A DNA stretch of 64,000 bases from Tetrastigma voinierianum (Eukaryota > Streptophyta > Magnoliopsida > Vitales > Vitaceae). The notes beneath the pieces are model-generated. The model saw only the letters and a list, made by a program, of their open reading frames with translations. It had not been told where the DNA came from and made no database searches. Positions 10,941 to 22,554 of this stretch are shown piece after piece. The stretch lies in contig JAEQBH010000029.1 in assembly GCA_016808115.1 (NCBI GenBank), forward strand, positions 186,001-250,000, read 5' to 3'. Position numbers and translations under genes: made by a program. Within the stretch, counting starts at the first letter, position 1. Every line of letters starts with the position of its first letter.

Positions 10941-12480
10941 CTCCCTTAGGGTTTTCTTAGCGTGTCACGGGAAGGAGAATTTCCCTTTTAGAGCCTGGCT
11001 ATTTGGTTAGACCCAACCTAGAAATCTCCAGAATGCATGCGTCGATTTTTTTGTTGAGGTGAGCTCTCGGCGCCTCAATTTTACGTTGGTTTGAACATTG
11101 ACACCTTACGTTCTTCCACAAACATGCCTACCACTTTGCTTAAATTCAAAATTGCACGCTCAACGAGAGAAAGGTGGAGGCTGTAGCTGGCGTTGTGGCG
11201 GTGGAGCCCAAGCGCTGCGCTGTAGCTCACGGGGGGCATATGCAGGGGGTTTTGGCTTCCATGAAAGGTTTGGATGATTTCTCCAATTGGGGTTATAGGT
11301 GTTGCCATATGGAGCATTTGTAGGTGGCTTATTTTGACCCAAGACATGGGCATGCTCTTGCATTAATTCCCTTGCGGGAAGGAGTGCGGACGGTGCTCCC
11401 AGGGGCTATTTGATGGCGATTAAGAAAGCGGGATGGGTGAGATGCGGAACAATTCATTCCTTACTTGCACTTCATGCTAATTTCTCATTTGGCTACTCGA
11501 CCTTAGTTGAGTGAAGTTAGGTTTGCCTTCATCCTCAGGTGTCTTCGGAAGGGTGCATAGATGCCTCCTTTGAATTAGAGGCCTCCTTCTTTTAACTCCC
11601 TTGGGTTTGGCTCATCCCATCCCTTGGAAGTTTGGCCAGCATCTTCAAAGTCCATGGCTTTCATGCGGGTTCTTGCTCGAAGTCCCCTCCACACATGGTT
11701 TCCGTGGTTGCTTCATGGCTGGAGACATACCATCATAGAAATGATTCGCCAGCATCCATGTATCAAAACCATGGTGTGGACATGCGCGATGGTCTCCATG
11801 AACTTTCAACCTTGATAAACTTCTCGGTATTAGGTAGTGGGAGTAATTGTAGATTTGCACTCTTCAAGCTGTTGGTGCTGGTTGTACTAAAAAATTTCTT
11901 CAAGAAATACACTGCCGGCTACCTTCTTAATGGTTCTTGGTCTCGGTGAATTAAGCATATTTTGGCTTTGTCTTTGAGGTTAATGGGGAATGCCTTCAAC
12001 TTGACAAATCATGTCGGTGGCACCTCTTAAAAGTTACTACACATAGAAACTTCCTCAATCGGGATGTGTGTGTGTATGGATTTTCATTTTCCATACCGCA
12101 TGAAAAAAGTTGGGAGTAGGGCACCGAGATAAGATCTCAGCGCTATCCTCGGCGGGTGGTATGTCTGAGGAAGGTGCACTAACCTGGGAGGATTGTATAT
12201 AGTCCTCATTGACCTGTACATGTTGTTGGATTGCTTGGGCACCTTCTTGACTTTGCTTTTTCGGGTAGAGGATCCATTTGCTCAGCGTGCACACACTTGA
12301 CTTCACAACTTTGCTCGATTGATTGTAACTCTTTACTTGGTCTGCACGATATTCACCATCAGTGATGCATAAACACCTGTGACACAAAAAGAGACAAAGC
12401 AAAGAACAACTACAAGGCTTGCCCAGATTAGTGTTAGAAATTAAAATAATAAAATAACGTAATAAAAAAGCGCTCAATAG
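10941..12480 (-). pseudogene. Element A gag (broken)
   Basis: Gag forms the particle that packages the element RNA. Recognisable blocks in order are a KDKAK-like capsid step near 11,960, ACPHHGFDTWMLANHFYDGMS at about 11,700-11,790 (capsid core), and YNPNWRNHPNLSWKP at about 11,240-11,300 (C-terminal Athila gag block) before a proline-rich region. A 140-aa frame at 12,055-12,477 covers the N-terminal side with little similarity. Frameshifts separate every block. Confidence 0.75.
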
Positions 12481-12608
12481 TGATTCTTAGAGTAAAAACG
12501 ATGATATTTAAGAAATATGAAATTCAAAAGGGTTAAAAGGTCACCAACACTTGTAATGAGAGATTACAAGTACATATCAACTCATCATCGTAGTTTGGCA
12601 CCATCCCA

Positions 12609-12627
12609 GAAGCTTGATAAGGCGCCA
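12609..12627 (-). promoter_or_regulatory. Damaged primer-binding site of element A
   Basis: In element sense TGGCGCC begins ten bases after the LTR, which matches the first seven bases of a site for plant tRNA-Asp. The expected GTTGCCGGGGA is replaced by TTATCAAGCTTCTGGGA. Only the ends of the site are conserved. Confidence 0.55.
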
Positions 12628-12637
12628 TTTGATTAGA

Positions 12638-14153
12638 TGCCACGGTAGGGTGATGGGAATCAGCAATATTTGTATCTAAAATTTCCTCCCTACTTGGTAG
12701 TCAAAAACTACTGTGATATATAGCGGTTCCAGGAATTAGAACTTCCCGGGGATGGGTTTTTCATCTTACAAATATTTCGTATCATGATTCAAAATGAGGT
12801 AGAGCTTTCATTTGGATTACCGGTTCTGCGTGCATTAAAAGTGTGGTTGGTGGTGTCACTAAGCTAAGTGAAGCGATTTAAAAATAAGATGTAAGAAAAA
12901 AAAGAAGCACAGAAGTTTTGGGTCACTGGTTTGATATGATGGGGTTGTAGGTGTCCTCGGGTTGTTCCTCGCATTAGAGCAAATGACCTTATAGTCATTT
13001 CCAAAAGCGGGATCTTTATTTAACTTTAAAACCAACCCTTAGTAACCTTCCTATTTGAACCCAGCTTATTTTATTGAGCATTTAATGTTGTTAGTTGAAA
13101 AATACAACATTTAACCTACTTTGATGGCTCTTAAATGACATCTAATGAATGTCGATTAGTATCTACCGTGGAATATCTTGAACGCAAGCATACCAAGTAT
13201 TGACCCGAAAATACATTAAATAGCATTTAAACCTAGTTTGGAAAGTTTGAAACATAATATAAATTACACTGCTTTACTTAGAAAACGAGAGACACATAAA
13301 CCAACATGTGAAGCCTAACAACCCTCTCTTGAGGTTTGAGGCTTGTGACATCCTTTGAGTTGTCATCCTCGAGGGGTGTGTTCAAGCGTACAGAAAAATG
13401 AAGAAGAGAAGAGAGAGAAGAAGAAAATGGGAATAAAAAGAGGAGTATGTGAAAGTACAGTGAAATGAATAGTTAGGATTCTGAAAATGTTCATAGCATG
13501 GCTTATATAGCCTCTAGGCTTGTGAGAACAAACTAACCTAAAATAATATGGATTTACATTGGCAATGAAGGAATTAAACAACGGTCGTTTGGATCACAAA
13601 AACAGGGAGCATGATTTTCGCTATGCAAAGTGAATTTCGCTATGATAAGTGAAAGTGGAAATTTCGCTATGCCACGAAATTAATTTTATTTATGATACAT
13701 GAATTTTTCGCTATGATAAGCGAATTTTATATCATAGCGAAAATTTGGCCATAGCGAAATTTTAGCTATAAACTACTTAAGAATTCGCTATGATTAAATT
13801 TTAAGCTATCATTGCGAAAACCATTATATATGGCCAATTTCCCAAACCACAATCTTCTTTGCATCATCTAACACTGCATTTCTCCTCTTCGACGATGTTT
13901 CTTCATACGGGCTTGATGAAATCATCGAGAATTATCTGAACTCGGCCTCATCGGCCTGAATTACGATGCAAGCTTGATGCTTGATGGTGGAGGCTTCACG
14001 AAACACAGCAAAACTACCAAAAACAACCTCGAAACAAAACCGTATGCTAATGGACTGCATATCCATCGGCTTAAATAATACTGATTGGTAAGCAAAAGCA
14101 CTCAAAGCATCTTAAAATAGGACTCAAAATAGCACTTTTTGGGGTACTAATCA
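12638..14153 (-). repeat. Element A 5' LTR
   Basis: The plus-strand start TGCCACGGTAGGGTGATGGG and end GGGGTACTAATCA match the 3' LTR at 4,178-5,627. It contains the same landmarks and a decayed TTCGCTAT/ATAGCGAAA array at about 13,614-13,830. Numerous 1-10 base indels distinguish the two LTRs. Confidence 0.85.
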
Positions 14154-15442
14154 CCTATTCACTTTACATCCTCCACTTAGAGGCATATATGGATGGAATC
14201 TTGACTCGTGTTTCATAGAGAGTCCGAGAACACCTAAAGCGGAGTTGGACCAGAGAAGTTATAGCCATTCGAAGTTGAAGGTCGACTAGCCAGTGACTGG
14301 CTTGGAAATTTGGCCTGGCTGGGCAAACTGGCCCGGTGACTGTAGGAGTTGACTGCCGGGGTTGACTGTGGCGGCTGGTAGTAACCTAGCCAGAGCTAAC
14401 ACAGTGAAGTGACACAGCCGGTCATTTGTTTGGGATTAAGGACTATAACTTGGGCTCGGAGGATTACGAATGGAGAACTGGCTTAACATCAATTTCAACG
14501 ATGTGGCTACAATTTTGAAGGACTCATTACCAAGAATTCCTTTATTTTCCATGAAAGCCGGTTCTAAGGTGATTAATGTGTATGATAAAATAATAAGGTA
14601 TTTCCTTGGTTCAAATTGCAATCGAGACCCATTTCCTTTGGGGCGGGGAGACCTGACCCGATATTTTAGTTGTTCATTTTTAGCCATAACACTGTGTGGC
14701 ACTAGGACACCATGGTCAAAACTCGGTCCCAATTTGTCAGAAAATAGTCCGGAAGTTCCAACTTCTTGTCCCAAAGTCTTAGGGCCAGTTCTGCAGCCTC
14801 TGTGCATATAGATGGATGTGCCTTAGAGCAAGGATTAAACCAAGTAGAGAAGAAAAAACCTACCTCTTAGAGTTTGTGAAAACTCTAACTCACAGTCTCT
14901 ATCTGGCTTGTATGCGTGAGGATGAACTCTTACTCTTGCTCCAGCTTGAAATGGGCTCGGTCAGATCTCGAGCTTGTGAGAGAGGTGGAGTCTCTCTCTA
15001 CACAGCTCTCTCTTTTCCTTTAATTTCTTTCTTTCTCCTTTTCCACTTTTCTTATGGATCACCTTGTCGTATTTTCAAGGGAGGGAAACTTCACTCCCCT
15101 TTCTACATGCCATGCCTTTTCCTTGATTTTTCTTCCTTTTCTTTATTCTTTATTCCCTCTCTCCCCTCGTTTTGCTCCCGAATGCAGACCAAACTTGGTC
15201 TTATCCCCTTTTATTTAATGTTCTCTGTTACCATCGGGTCCTCAATTACATACTATTTGCACCATACTTGTAAGGCCCAGTTCTATAATAGCATGTCCTT
15301 TTCTTATATTATGACTTTTGTGTCCTGTTTTGACAAATTACAAATTTACCCTTGCTTATTTTCGGGTTTCTCAGTTTTATTTAACTTATATTACACCCTA
15401 AAAATGTTATAAAACTGTTAGGGCATATTTTGGGGTATTACA
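14154..15442 (-). mobile_element. Right part of a T-family LTR
   Basis: In minus orientation the segment begins TGTAATACCCCAAAATATG at 15,442, a typical Ty3/gypsy LTR start and close to the CCCCAAAAATACCCT start of the LTRs ending at 61,493 and 41,792. It runs to the edge of element A, with a matching block beyond that element. The plus strand is open for 198 codons at 14,816-15,412, but that frame is antisense to the LTR and resembles no protein. Flank duplication was not found. Confidence 0.55.
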
Positions 15443-15880
15443 CATCCAACAACAGTTGGGGAACAAGAGAGGAGGCTTGGTAGCTGTTCTTCAAGATGTG
15501 GAGAAGAACTTGGGATTTGGGGAAGAAGATTGAAGACTCACCATCATTATGACCACTAGAGTTTCTTCTTTCTCATTTTTCATGTTTTATCCTAAATATT
15601 ATGATGTACTAGGCCTTTATTTACCAGATACTGTCTTCATTGCAATCCAAAATCTCTACATTACTCTTTACTAATTCACATTGCCTTTTACCTATGGATT
15701 CCAATGTTGTCCTATTTTGATATGCTCATAAGTCATTAGTCTAAGGCTTTGTTTGCAATGCTCAAGACTGCTCTACCACTCTCTCTATCCCTTGACTCCA
15801 GAGCTACCTTAATGACTTTGTCTTTGTCCTCCAACATTTTCAATAGATTGGACTCATGTATGCCTGTCTCTTCCCAAAAG
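15443..15880 (-). pseudogene. C-terminal part of element B third ORF
   Basis: Below the solo LTR, the minus strand carries a charged, coiled-coil-like frame (LLKMLEDKDKVIKVALESRD) ending in a stop. It is the expected continuation of the third ORF broken at 19,624. The remaining bases to 15,443 look like downstream non-coding sequence, with no motif I recognise. Confidence 0.5.
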
Positions 15881-15928
15881 GTCACTGTTGACCAATTTTA
15901 TGACACTGCTACCAAAGACTAAACTAAG

Positions 15929-16008
15929 TCCCCGGCAGCGGCGCCAAAAACTTGTTAACCAATTTTCGACCACACTGCAAAACTAAACTGATCCCGAGCA
16001 ATGGCGCA
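15929..16008 (-). repeat. Two PBS-like units within the end of solo LTR 1
   Basis: Reverse-complement reading gives TGGCGCCGCTGCCGGGGA at 15,929-15,946, a near-perfect tRNA-Asp site, and TGCGCCATTGCTCGGGA at 15,992-16,008. They are about 63 bp apart, and each is followed by a similar leader ending AAAATTGGT(C/T)AACA. Both lie inside the target-site duplication, hence inside the LTR. Confidence 0.85.
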
Positions 16009-16601
16009 AAAACTTTAAGGACAATAGTGTATTTATGAAAACATGGCGAGGAAGTGAATGTGGTAAATACTCAAAAACAATTGGAAACAAAGTAAGCATA
16101 CTCAAGCAGAAATGAGAAAACGTACTAACACTCATCCCCTTTCACAGTGCCACGGATCCATACAAGTAATAAGAATGGACTCTAGAAGGTAAATTATATA
16201 TCTCCGAGGATTGGAGGTTCTCTCTAATTGGAATTTGAGCACCCCGATTACAAGGGCTCTTCACTATTTAGGCAACCAAATAGGATATGGAATAAAGTCA
16301 ATTTAATTGAAATAAAAACTGATTTAAAACTAATCCTAAAATCTATCAAACAAACAACTACTTAATTCTAAAATGTATGAAGAGAGACACTAGGGATGGG
16401 GGATAATTATTTACAAATCGGTTTACATTTCGTTGACAGTGCGACATTTATGAGTTGAATGCTAGATTTTTCCAAGATCAATGTAGTATAGCTTGGATTC
16501 CTCCACACACTATACTTTTCACTAATTAGAGAACCACTTTCCTTTAAATACAAGGTCCTATTAGTTGAATTAACTCAAGAATTGTTATTTTGAACCACAT
16601 T

Positions 16602-17868
16602 TGTTGTAGGTTTTGAGCTAACTTTTTGTGTCTTAATCAGCGTAATTAACTTGGAGTGCACATTAAGGTCCACTGCTATTCTACTGATGGCATTTTGGCT
16701 ATTTTGTAGTTTTTGCAAGCTATTTATACCAAAATTATAAAGTCAATTCAAACAGAACCGAGTTGAACTCATCGTTACGAATCGGATCAGAGAAGGAAAG
16801 AAGAAGCGAAAAGTGAGAAAAAATGAAACACTGCGAGGAATTTTGGGGTTGCGAGGCCGCAACTGCGAATTTCGTAGGTTATAAGCGCATTTCTTGCGCA
16901 GTTCAAGTCCCCTGCCTTTATTCACTTTGGCCTGCGACAACGAAATTCCTCTTACCCAGGTTTGAATTTTACCTTTATTCTCTTAATTTCTTGTTTGTCC
17001 TTATAATAGTTAATTGCTTTTGTTGATTTGGTAATTTGTATTGTTTTGGGGAGGCGTATAAGCGACAAACCTTTATGTGAGGGATCCTTTTTTTGGCTCA
17101 TTAATAAATTGGGCGGGAACCTTTCATCTCTTCCCGCTCTTTCTCTCGTTTATCTCATTTTCTCTCTTTTTCTCTCACTTTCTGGGTAGCCAAACACCCT
17201 CTCAGGATGACAACTCGGAGGATTAGTGGCTAGACCCCCTTCTTCCTTGAAGTAGAGGGTCACTGGGCAAAGGATCTAGGGCAAAATGAGGAGTTCCACG
17301 TTTTTCACGCAGGTACTCACTGTCATTTGTGTTCTCCTTTTAACTCTAGGTTTAGATCCCTTTGATTCATGTTGAATGGTCAGTACTTGGTAATCTTTTT
17401 AGTGCTCAGCTTTGGATCATATTACTAGATCTTATGATGTTCATTGGTGCCATTTATTACCCATTGTAACGTGAGTCAAGGAGACTTGTTTACTCTGATT
17501 GAGAACATTAATGGCTAGTGAATGCCATTTTCAGAGAGATTTAATAAGGTTAGTTTTTGTAGCTACATGAAGATCTGGTTCGGGAGATGACTATAGGTCA
17601 TCCTCCCCAACGCGAGGAAAGGACCCAGGAAATCCTCATTTACCCTAGAGACTTAACCCTAGTGACCCAACACATCAAGGAGTTCTCTTTTACATTTTAA
17701 TTTATTTTACTGTTAGTTTTTACCACCAAACCTCACTGTTTTTACCAAACCTTAAAATCCAAATTGAAATTCACCATTTTGAGCCAACTTAAAGTCATTT
17801 TGCACGAAGAAAACCCATCATTGAGTCCGACCCTAGAGCCGCTATACTGTAATATCTAGGCTACAACA
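16602..17868 (+). mobile_element. Insertion within solo LTR 1, probable solo LTR of another family
   Basis: Comparison with the sister LTRs shows about 1.3 kb of extra sequence here. It begins TGTTGTAG and ends CTACAACA, an exact 8-bp inverted terminal match of the TG...CA type. Inside are a TATTTATA box near 16,722 and a pyrimidine-rich leader at 17,125-17,190. I did not find a clean 5-bp duplication, so the exact ends are uncertain by some tens of bases. Confidence 0.5.
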
Positions 17869-18895
17869 GTACAAGGTATAGGTTTATAAATTTTGTTGGT
17901 TCGGAGTTGCCTAGCTACATGTTTACGTGCGAATCACTAATCAGTTACTTATAGGATATAATCCTCGTTCTAAGAATTAGGTATTTTTCCTTTCCAGTAC
18001 TTCACACCATTTTCTTAGGATTAAAGATTGCTTGCCCTCATAGACAGGATAATGCAAGCCTAATCCAATGTAATTGGTATCTCAGCCATCAAATCTAAAT
18101 AAGGTCTCTCCTCTGATTAGATTACCTTAGATCAGAGATTGATATCCCGGGTGGACCTCCTAAACATTAAATTGATACATCATCTAGTTAATCCTCACAC
18201 TATGAGTAAATTAGTGATCTATCAAAGTAATCTTTCAAAGTTCATTAGTTTCATAATATTAGTCTAACATACCCTTAAGTTACTGCTCTTTACTCTCAGG
18301 AATCTCCATCTCTGTGTCACTCAGAGGGGCTCCTGAAAATCAGAGCAAAGATATAACTCTTTTATAGGTATAAGCTACTGATATTCAGAACAACTCATTA
18401 TATGAACAATACCAATTATATAAAACTAGTCTTTAAACCCACAAAATAAATTGAAAATATGCAAATCTAAATGTTCAACAATAAATCCCCACCCTTAGAG
18501 GGTGTTTAATGTTCCATTACTAGATTCCAATCATCACTAATCAAACAACTAGTAAGAAAATAAAGAAAGAAATCAAGAGACAATTAGTGAGAGAAAAATC
18601 CAGATTTGAGCTTCAATCTTTATCTAAACAGTAATGAAATATGTATATTTGATGTACAACACCTAAATCTCTTCAATACAAATAAAAATATGCTCTAAAA
18701 CTACTCTAAGATCTACTAAAAATCAAAATTTGTAACAAAACTAAAAAATGGGCAGTTTAAAGAGAGAAACCCCACGAGAGGTGTTCTCCTACCTCCCCGT
18801 TGCCCTAAAAACCTAAAAAAATGATGTTACCAGTCTATGAATTAAAATGGGATTGAAAGCGCTCCAAAATATAATTTTAAACTTACGGTTTCGAC

Positions 18896-19245
18896 ACTTG
18901 AGTCGACATTAGCATTTTTGGTCGCGACATGCGACGTTACGGATGCGGCTAATGTTGCGACATAATAAAACTTTTTGTCACGACAAAGTTTATGCTGGCT
19001 TGCACTATTGCGACAAGTGAGCTTTGTTGTGAGAAAGTAAAACTTTGTTGCGATGTGACAAAGTAAAACTTTGTTGTGACATAGTTTCTAGTTTTGTTGC
19101 TGGCTTTGTTGAAACAAAATCTGGTTTTGTTGCGAAAAAGTTTTGTCACAGGCTTTGTTGTGATAAAATTTGGGTTTTGTCGCGACAAAGTTACGTCGCT
19201 GCTATTAGTGACAAGTTCTTGTCCCACTTAACTGTCGCGACATAG
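18896..19245. promoter_or_regulatory. TGTCGCGACA array, solo LTR 1 (decayed)
   Basis: About fifteen variants of TGTCGCGACA occur in 350 bp. Exact copies are at 19,178 and 19,233, and most others differ by CG to TG or CA (TGTTGCGACA, TGTTGTGACA, TGTCACGACA). The array is in the U3 part of the LTR. Confidence 0.85.
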
Positions 19246-19629
19246 TTTTTGCTCAGTAGTTTGTTTTTTTCTTCTTCAACTTGTTGGGGCCATAACTTCT
19301 TCATTTTAACTCGGATTTGGGCGTGTGAGGTGTCTTTGGAAAGCTCTTTGAATTTAGAATGCAACCATGGTAGAGTTAAGCCATTTGATGCTCCAAATGA
19401 TACATAAAAATTCATCTTCCCCATGACGCGCTATGAGACATCCGATTAACTCTCTTTTTGGAACTATTTTGCATATTTTCTTATTAAATCACTTGCTTTC
19501 AATCAAAAATCCTGCAAAACCAAGTTTAGAGGAAATTTTATGATTTTTACATGAATATGGATATAAAATGCTCAAATTAACATGTGAAATGAACTCAAAA
19601 CATAGATGAGTTTTATACTCATCAGCCAC

Positions 19630-20958
19630 ATCTCTGTCTCTTATCACTTTTCTCTACTCTATCTCTTGTCGTTCCAATTCTTCCCTCCATTCTAATTCTC
19701 TTTGTTTGATCACTTCATCAAAGTACTGATCTCTATTTCTCAATTCTCTGTCAAGGAATATAGCTCTTTCTTTTAGCGCTTTCCTCAGATGATATTCCCT
19801 TTCTTTCATGCCTTCCTCCATTCTCTTCAAAATTTCTAGAATTTCTTGATTGTTACCTTGTTGTCTAGAACCTTGGCTGGGTTCTGATTTGTAATCTCTG
19901 TCATGCGAAGATAGATTCTAGGTGGGCTCCATATTTCTTAATTGCCCTCTTCCCTCTTTCTTTATTGAGGCTTACTACTGATGCCTTGCTCATTCTCCCT
20001 GCTTTCTTTGTTATCTTCTTCCATTTCTTTTGCTTTTCCTTTATCTTTGCTCAAAGGTGGTCTAGTGAGGCTAATAAGGGTTAATGGAGAGGTTTTGGTA
20101 CATCTTTCTTCCTCTTCTGAGATTCCTTCCTATCCACTCTGATATCTGAGCACAGTGATAGTTCTTTGGATGTGAGTCGACCCTACGTACGATGTTCTTT
20201 GAAGTAATCCATAATTAATTTCTCTATAATCTTCCTAACATTTATTTTGTATCCTTTCAATATTGCATATAGCAATATTGCCTCTTTCTGTCGAACTGTG
20301 CTCAAATGTTTTGAAGGTAGCATGATTGAGGCTAGAAAATAGAACCATACCTTTGCCTCCTATGTCAAGGATCCTCTAGCAATAGACTCAAACGAGTTTT
20401 TCTTTGTAGCTTTCCACTCCCCTTTCCCATATGTCAGCAATTCAATTATCTTCTCATACTTTGGCTCTTTTTGCAAGTGTTTGAATTTAGACCCAAAAGA
20501 GATCCACTTTCCTCTTACATAACAGCTCTTTTACTTTTTACCCATCATGTTCGCATAAAACTCTCACACCCACAAGCTACATTAAGCCAATGGTTTATTG
20601 CTTTCCTTAAAGCAAATTGACCTATTTTTCAATCACCTCTCTTATTGGTGATATGAGTTTTACAAACCCTCTTTCTCCTATGAAATCCTTCTACAACAGA
20701 GTCTCTTTCATAACTATGAAACACTATCTGAGATCAAGTCATAACTTTCTCCTCTTCTTTCGTATCTTCTTCGCTCCTCTTTCTCTTCCTATTTTCCTCT
20801 AACAGCTACTCTGTTTCAATTTCTGCTTTCATTGTTGCTTTAACTCCTTCTTCCTAACTAACTATTGTCATAGGTTCTTGAGTAACTTCCACTTCATTTC
20901 CCACATATTCTTGCATCATCTCGTTTAGGTTTGGAATCAAACTTAATGGTTTAGACAT
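19630..20958 (-). pseudogene. Element B third ORF (post-pol), N-terminal and central part
   Basis: The frame starts at 20,958 with MSKPLSLIPNLNEMMQEY and matches the start of element C's third ORF (MSEPSNLILNLNEIMEEH). It then decays through many stops, keeping an acidic/charged middle. It ends in a long Arg/Glu/Lys-rich, coiled-coil-like tail (EILKRMEEGMKEREYHLRKA) that runs into solo LTR 1 at 19,629. The related ORFs resemble the putative plant transposon protein domain found after pol in Athila-type elements. Function is unknown; an envelope-like role has been proposed for some such ORFs, and nothing here proves it. Confidence 0.65.
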
Positions 20959-21901
20959 TTTGGCTAACTGGAATGGGATTTAGGGTTTTCGAAGAGAATG
21001 GGTAAAGGATTTGGTAAATGTAGAGAGGTGGCTTTAGTGATTTTTGGAGGAAGAAAGGCTTTTTCAAAATTATGGACTCCAAATGTTCCAAATTCTTTTT
21101 TATAGGCCCAATTAATGTTGTGACAATTGAATTGTCACTGACAAGGCAAACACATGTCACGACATTCTTTAAGCTAGACCTAATTTTTTATGTATAGCCC
21201 TAAGAATTCTGTCTCCTTGACATTAATTTCAGTCCAAATTGAGAAATGTTGTGACATAAATTTTTATGTTGTCTTGAGGCCTTGAATTTATGTCGTGACA
21301 CATAATTTATTTGTTGCAACCCACATATTTCAATATAAATTGAAATGTGACATAAATTTTATATTCATTATAAAATTTCTTCAACTGGGGGAAGGCAAAA
21401 GTAGTATTTTTTGCGACAAAGAAAAATTATGTCACTACAAAATATGCTTTTTCATTCAAAAGAAAAGCTTTTTTTTTTTTTTTAACCATTTTCAACCAAT
21501 CAACAAAAAAAATAGTATGCAATTCATCCAAAACACAAAAATCATGCTTGTGAATACCCATTTTAATAACAACAAAACATCTCAATTCAAGCATGATCCA
21601 ATTTTCAGCCCAATTTCTTTGTTCTACAATTTCAATAGCTATTTAGAAAACTAATCAAAATGTCATAAAAGCTAATTAGGAAGTTTCTCACAAGATTGTT
21701 GAGCATGCTTTTCTCTTTTAATATGCTTTATCTCCTTCCTTACATTATCAGCTGCTCCTTGACAGTTACCTCACTTAATGACTAGCTTTCATGACTTGAA
21801 AAACAAACAAATGACCAACATAAAACTTTTAAAAATTTAAAATAAACTTCAAACACATAAAATGCAATAAAATCAAATTTAAATGGAAATTAAAATTTTT
21901 G
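20959..21901 (-). promoter_or_regulatory. Element B gap between pol and third ORF, with TGTCGCGACA variants
   Basis: No coding sequence is seen. At 21,115-21,430 there are several degraded copies of the LTR palindrome (TGTCACGACA at 21,157, TGTTGTGACA near 21,247, TGTCGTGACA near 21,292). There is also a separate exact inverted repeat GTGACAATTgAATTGTCAC at 21,120-21,138. A T run lies at about 21,466-21,482. Element C has the same arrangement at 28,290-28,540. Confidence 0.6.
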
Positions 21902-21919
21902 CTTAGGTTGCCTCCCAAG
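21902..21919 (-). other. Conserved post-pol hairpin, element B
   Basis: In element sense CTTGGGAGGCAACCTAAG can fold as a 6-bp stem (one G-U pair) around AGGCAA. The same motif follows pol in elements C and E. Confidence 0.65.
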
Positions 21920-22385
21920 AAGCTGCTCCTTTTTAAGTCTTTTGGCTAGACTTTGTTGTAATATTTTCTTTTTTCATCAATTTCTTCCTTTCTCTTCAAA
22001 TATGAGACTACTCTTCATTCAGATTGCCTCTCAAATAGTGCTTCAATCTTTGGCCATTAACCTTAAACTCATTTCCTGAATTTGACTTCAATGTAATTTC
22101 TCCAAAGGGTGTAACTTTAATGACTGTGTAAGGACCACTCCACCTTGATTTGAGCTTCCCAGGAAATAATCTAAACCTTGAATTGTACAAGAGGACTGAT
22201 TCTCCTATTTTGAATTATTTCCTCAATATCATCTAGTCATGCCGTTTCTTAGTCTTGTCCTTGTAAATTCTTGCATTGTCGTAAGCTTCATTCCTCAGCT
22301 CTTCTAATTCATTAAATTAGAGAAATCTCTCTCTTAGAGCTTGGAAATCATGGATTCGACTTTTTATTGCTTGTGGATTTATACT
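21920..22385 (-). pseudogene. Element B integrase C-terminal part
   Basis: The last 60 codons are intact at 22,008-22,190: [20 protein letters not shown], then EITLKSNSG and [12 protein letters not shown]. This is the GPF/Y-type module and C-terminal strand typical of Athila integrases. Upstream to 22,385 the frame is interrupted (a FNELEELRNEAYDNARIY-like segment is readable with a stop). The gene is cut at 22,385 by the start of element C. Residual homology to 38,226-38,480 shows that B and D are related copies. Confidence 0.8.
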
Positions 22386-22554
22386 TGATCCACAAACTCA
22401 TCTATTGCCCAGTCATTTCTTGCATTTTTAGGGGTTTATGATTCGTATTAATCTTGAATTATGGAATAATCACCAACTTTGTGTTTTGTAGATTGTGAAT
22501 GTAAAAGAAACAAATCCAACAAGAAAAGCAGCAAAAAATTGGCTAAGGAAGAAA

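Larger units (their letters stand above)
4178..14153 (-). mobile_element. Element A: Athila-like Ty3/gypsy retrotransposon, degenerate
   Basis: Two diverged direct repeats of about 1.45 and 1.52 kb bound a 7.0-kb interior holding, in minus orientation, gag, an aspartic-protease/linker zone, reverse transcriptase, RNase H and integrase remnants in the Ty3/gypsy order. The LTRs read TGATTAGTACC... to ...TGGCA in element sense, with a purine tract before the 3' LTR and a damaged tRNA-Asp-type PBS after the 5' LTR. All ORFs are broken. The two LTRs differ by many small indels, so the insertion is old or the assembly here is noisy. I could not confirm a 5-bp target duplication. Confidence 0.85.
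15886..19624 (-). mobile_element. Solo LTR 1 (TGTCGCGACA family) inside element B
   Basis: In element sense the LTR starts TGATGAGTATAAAACTCAT and ends GGTCAACA. It is flanked by GTCAC (15,881-15,885) and GCCAC (19,625-19,629), a 5-bp duplication with one change. No polypurine tract precedes it and the third ORF resumes beyond it, so it is a solo LTR and not element B's own 3' LTR. It is longer than its relatives (3.7 kb against 2.5-3.3 kb) because of an insertion near 16,600-17,870. Its 3' end contains two PBS-like units. Confidence 0.8.

Noticed and set aside
4173..14158. 5-bp target duplication around element A
   Set aside because: The flanks ATTCG and CCTAT do not match. A shared ATTC is offset by a few bases, so I did not claim it.
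14436..14811. Overlapping open frames on both strands (123 and 113 codons)
   Set aside because: Both fall in LTR sequence and neither shows a motif. Mutual overlap on opposite strands suggests lack of stops by composition only.
14816..15412. 198-codon plus-strand ORF with hydrophobic segments
   Set aside because: It lies antisense within a T-family LTR, resembles no protein I know, and its hydrophobicity follows from T-rich sequence. I treat it as chance.
16545..17876. 8-bp TACAAGGT on both sides of the LTR 1 insert as a DNA-transposon target duplication
   Set aside because: No matching terminal inverted repeats lie next to it, whereas TGTTGTAG/CTACAACA ends fit an LTR. It is kept only as an alternative.
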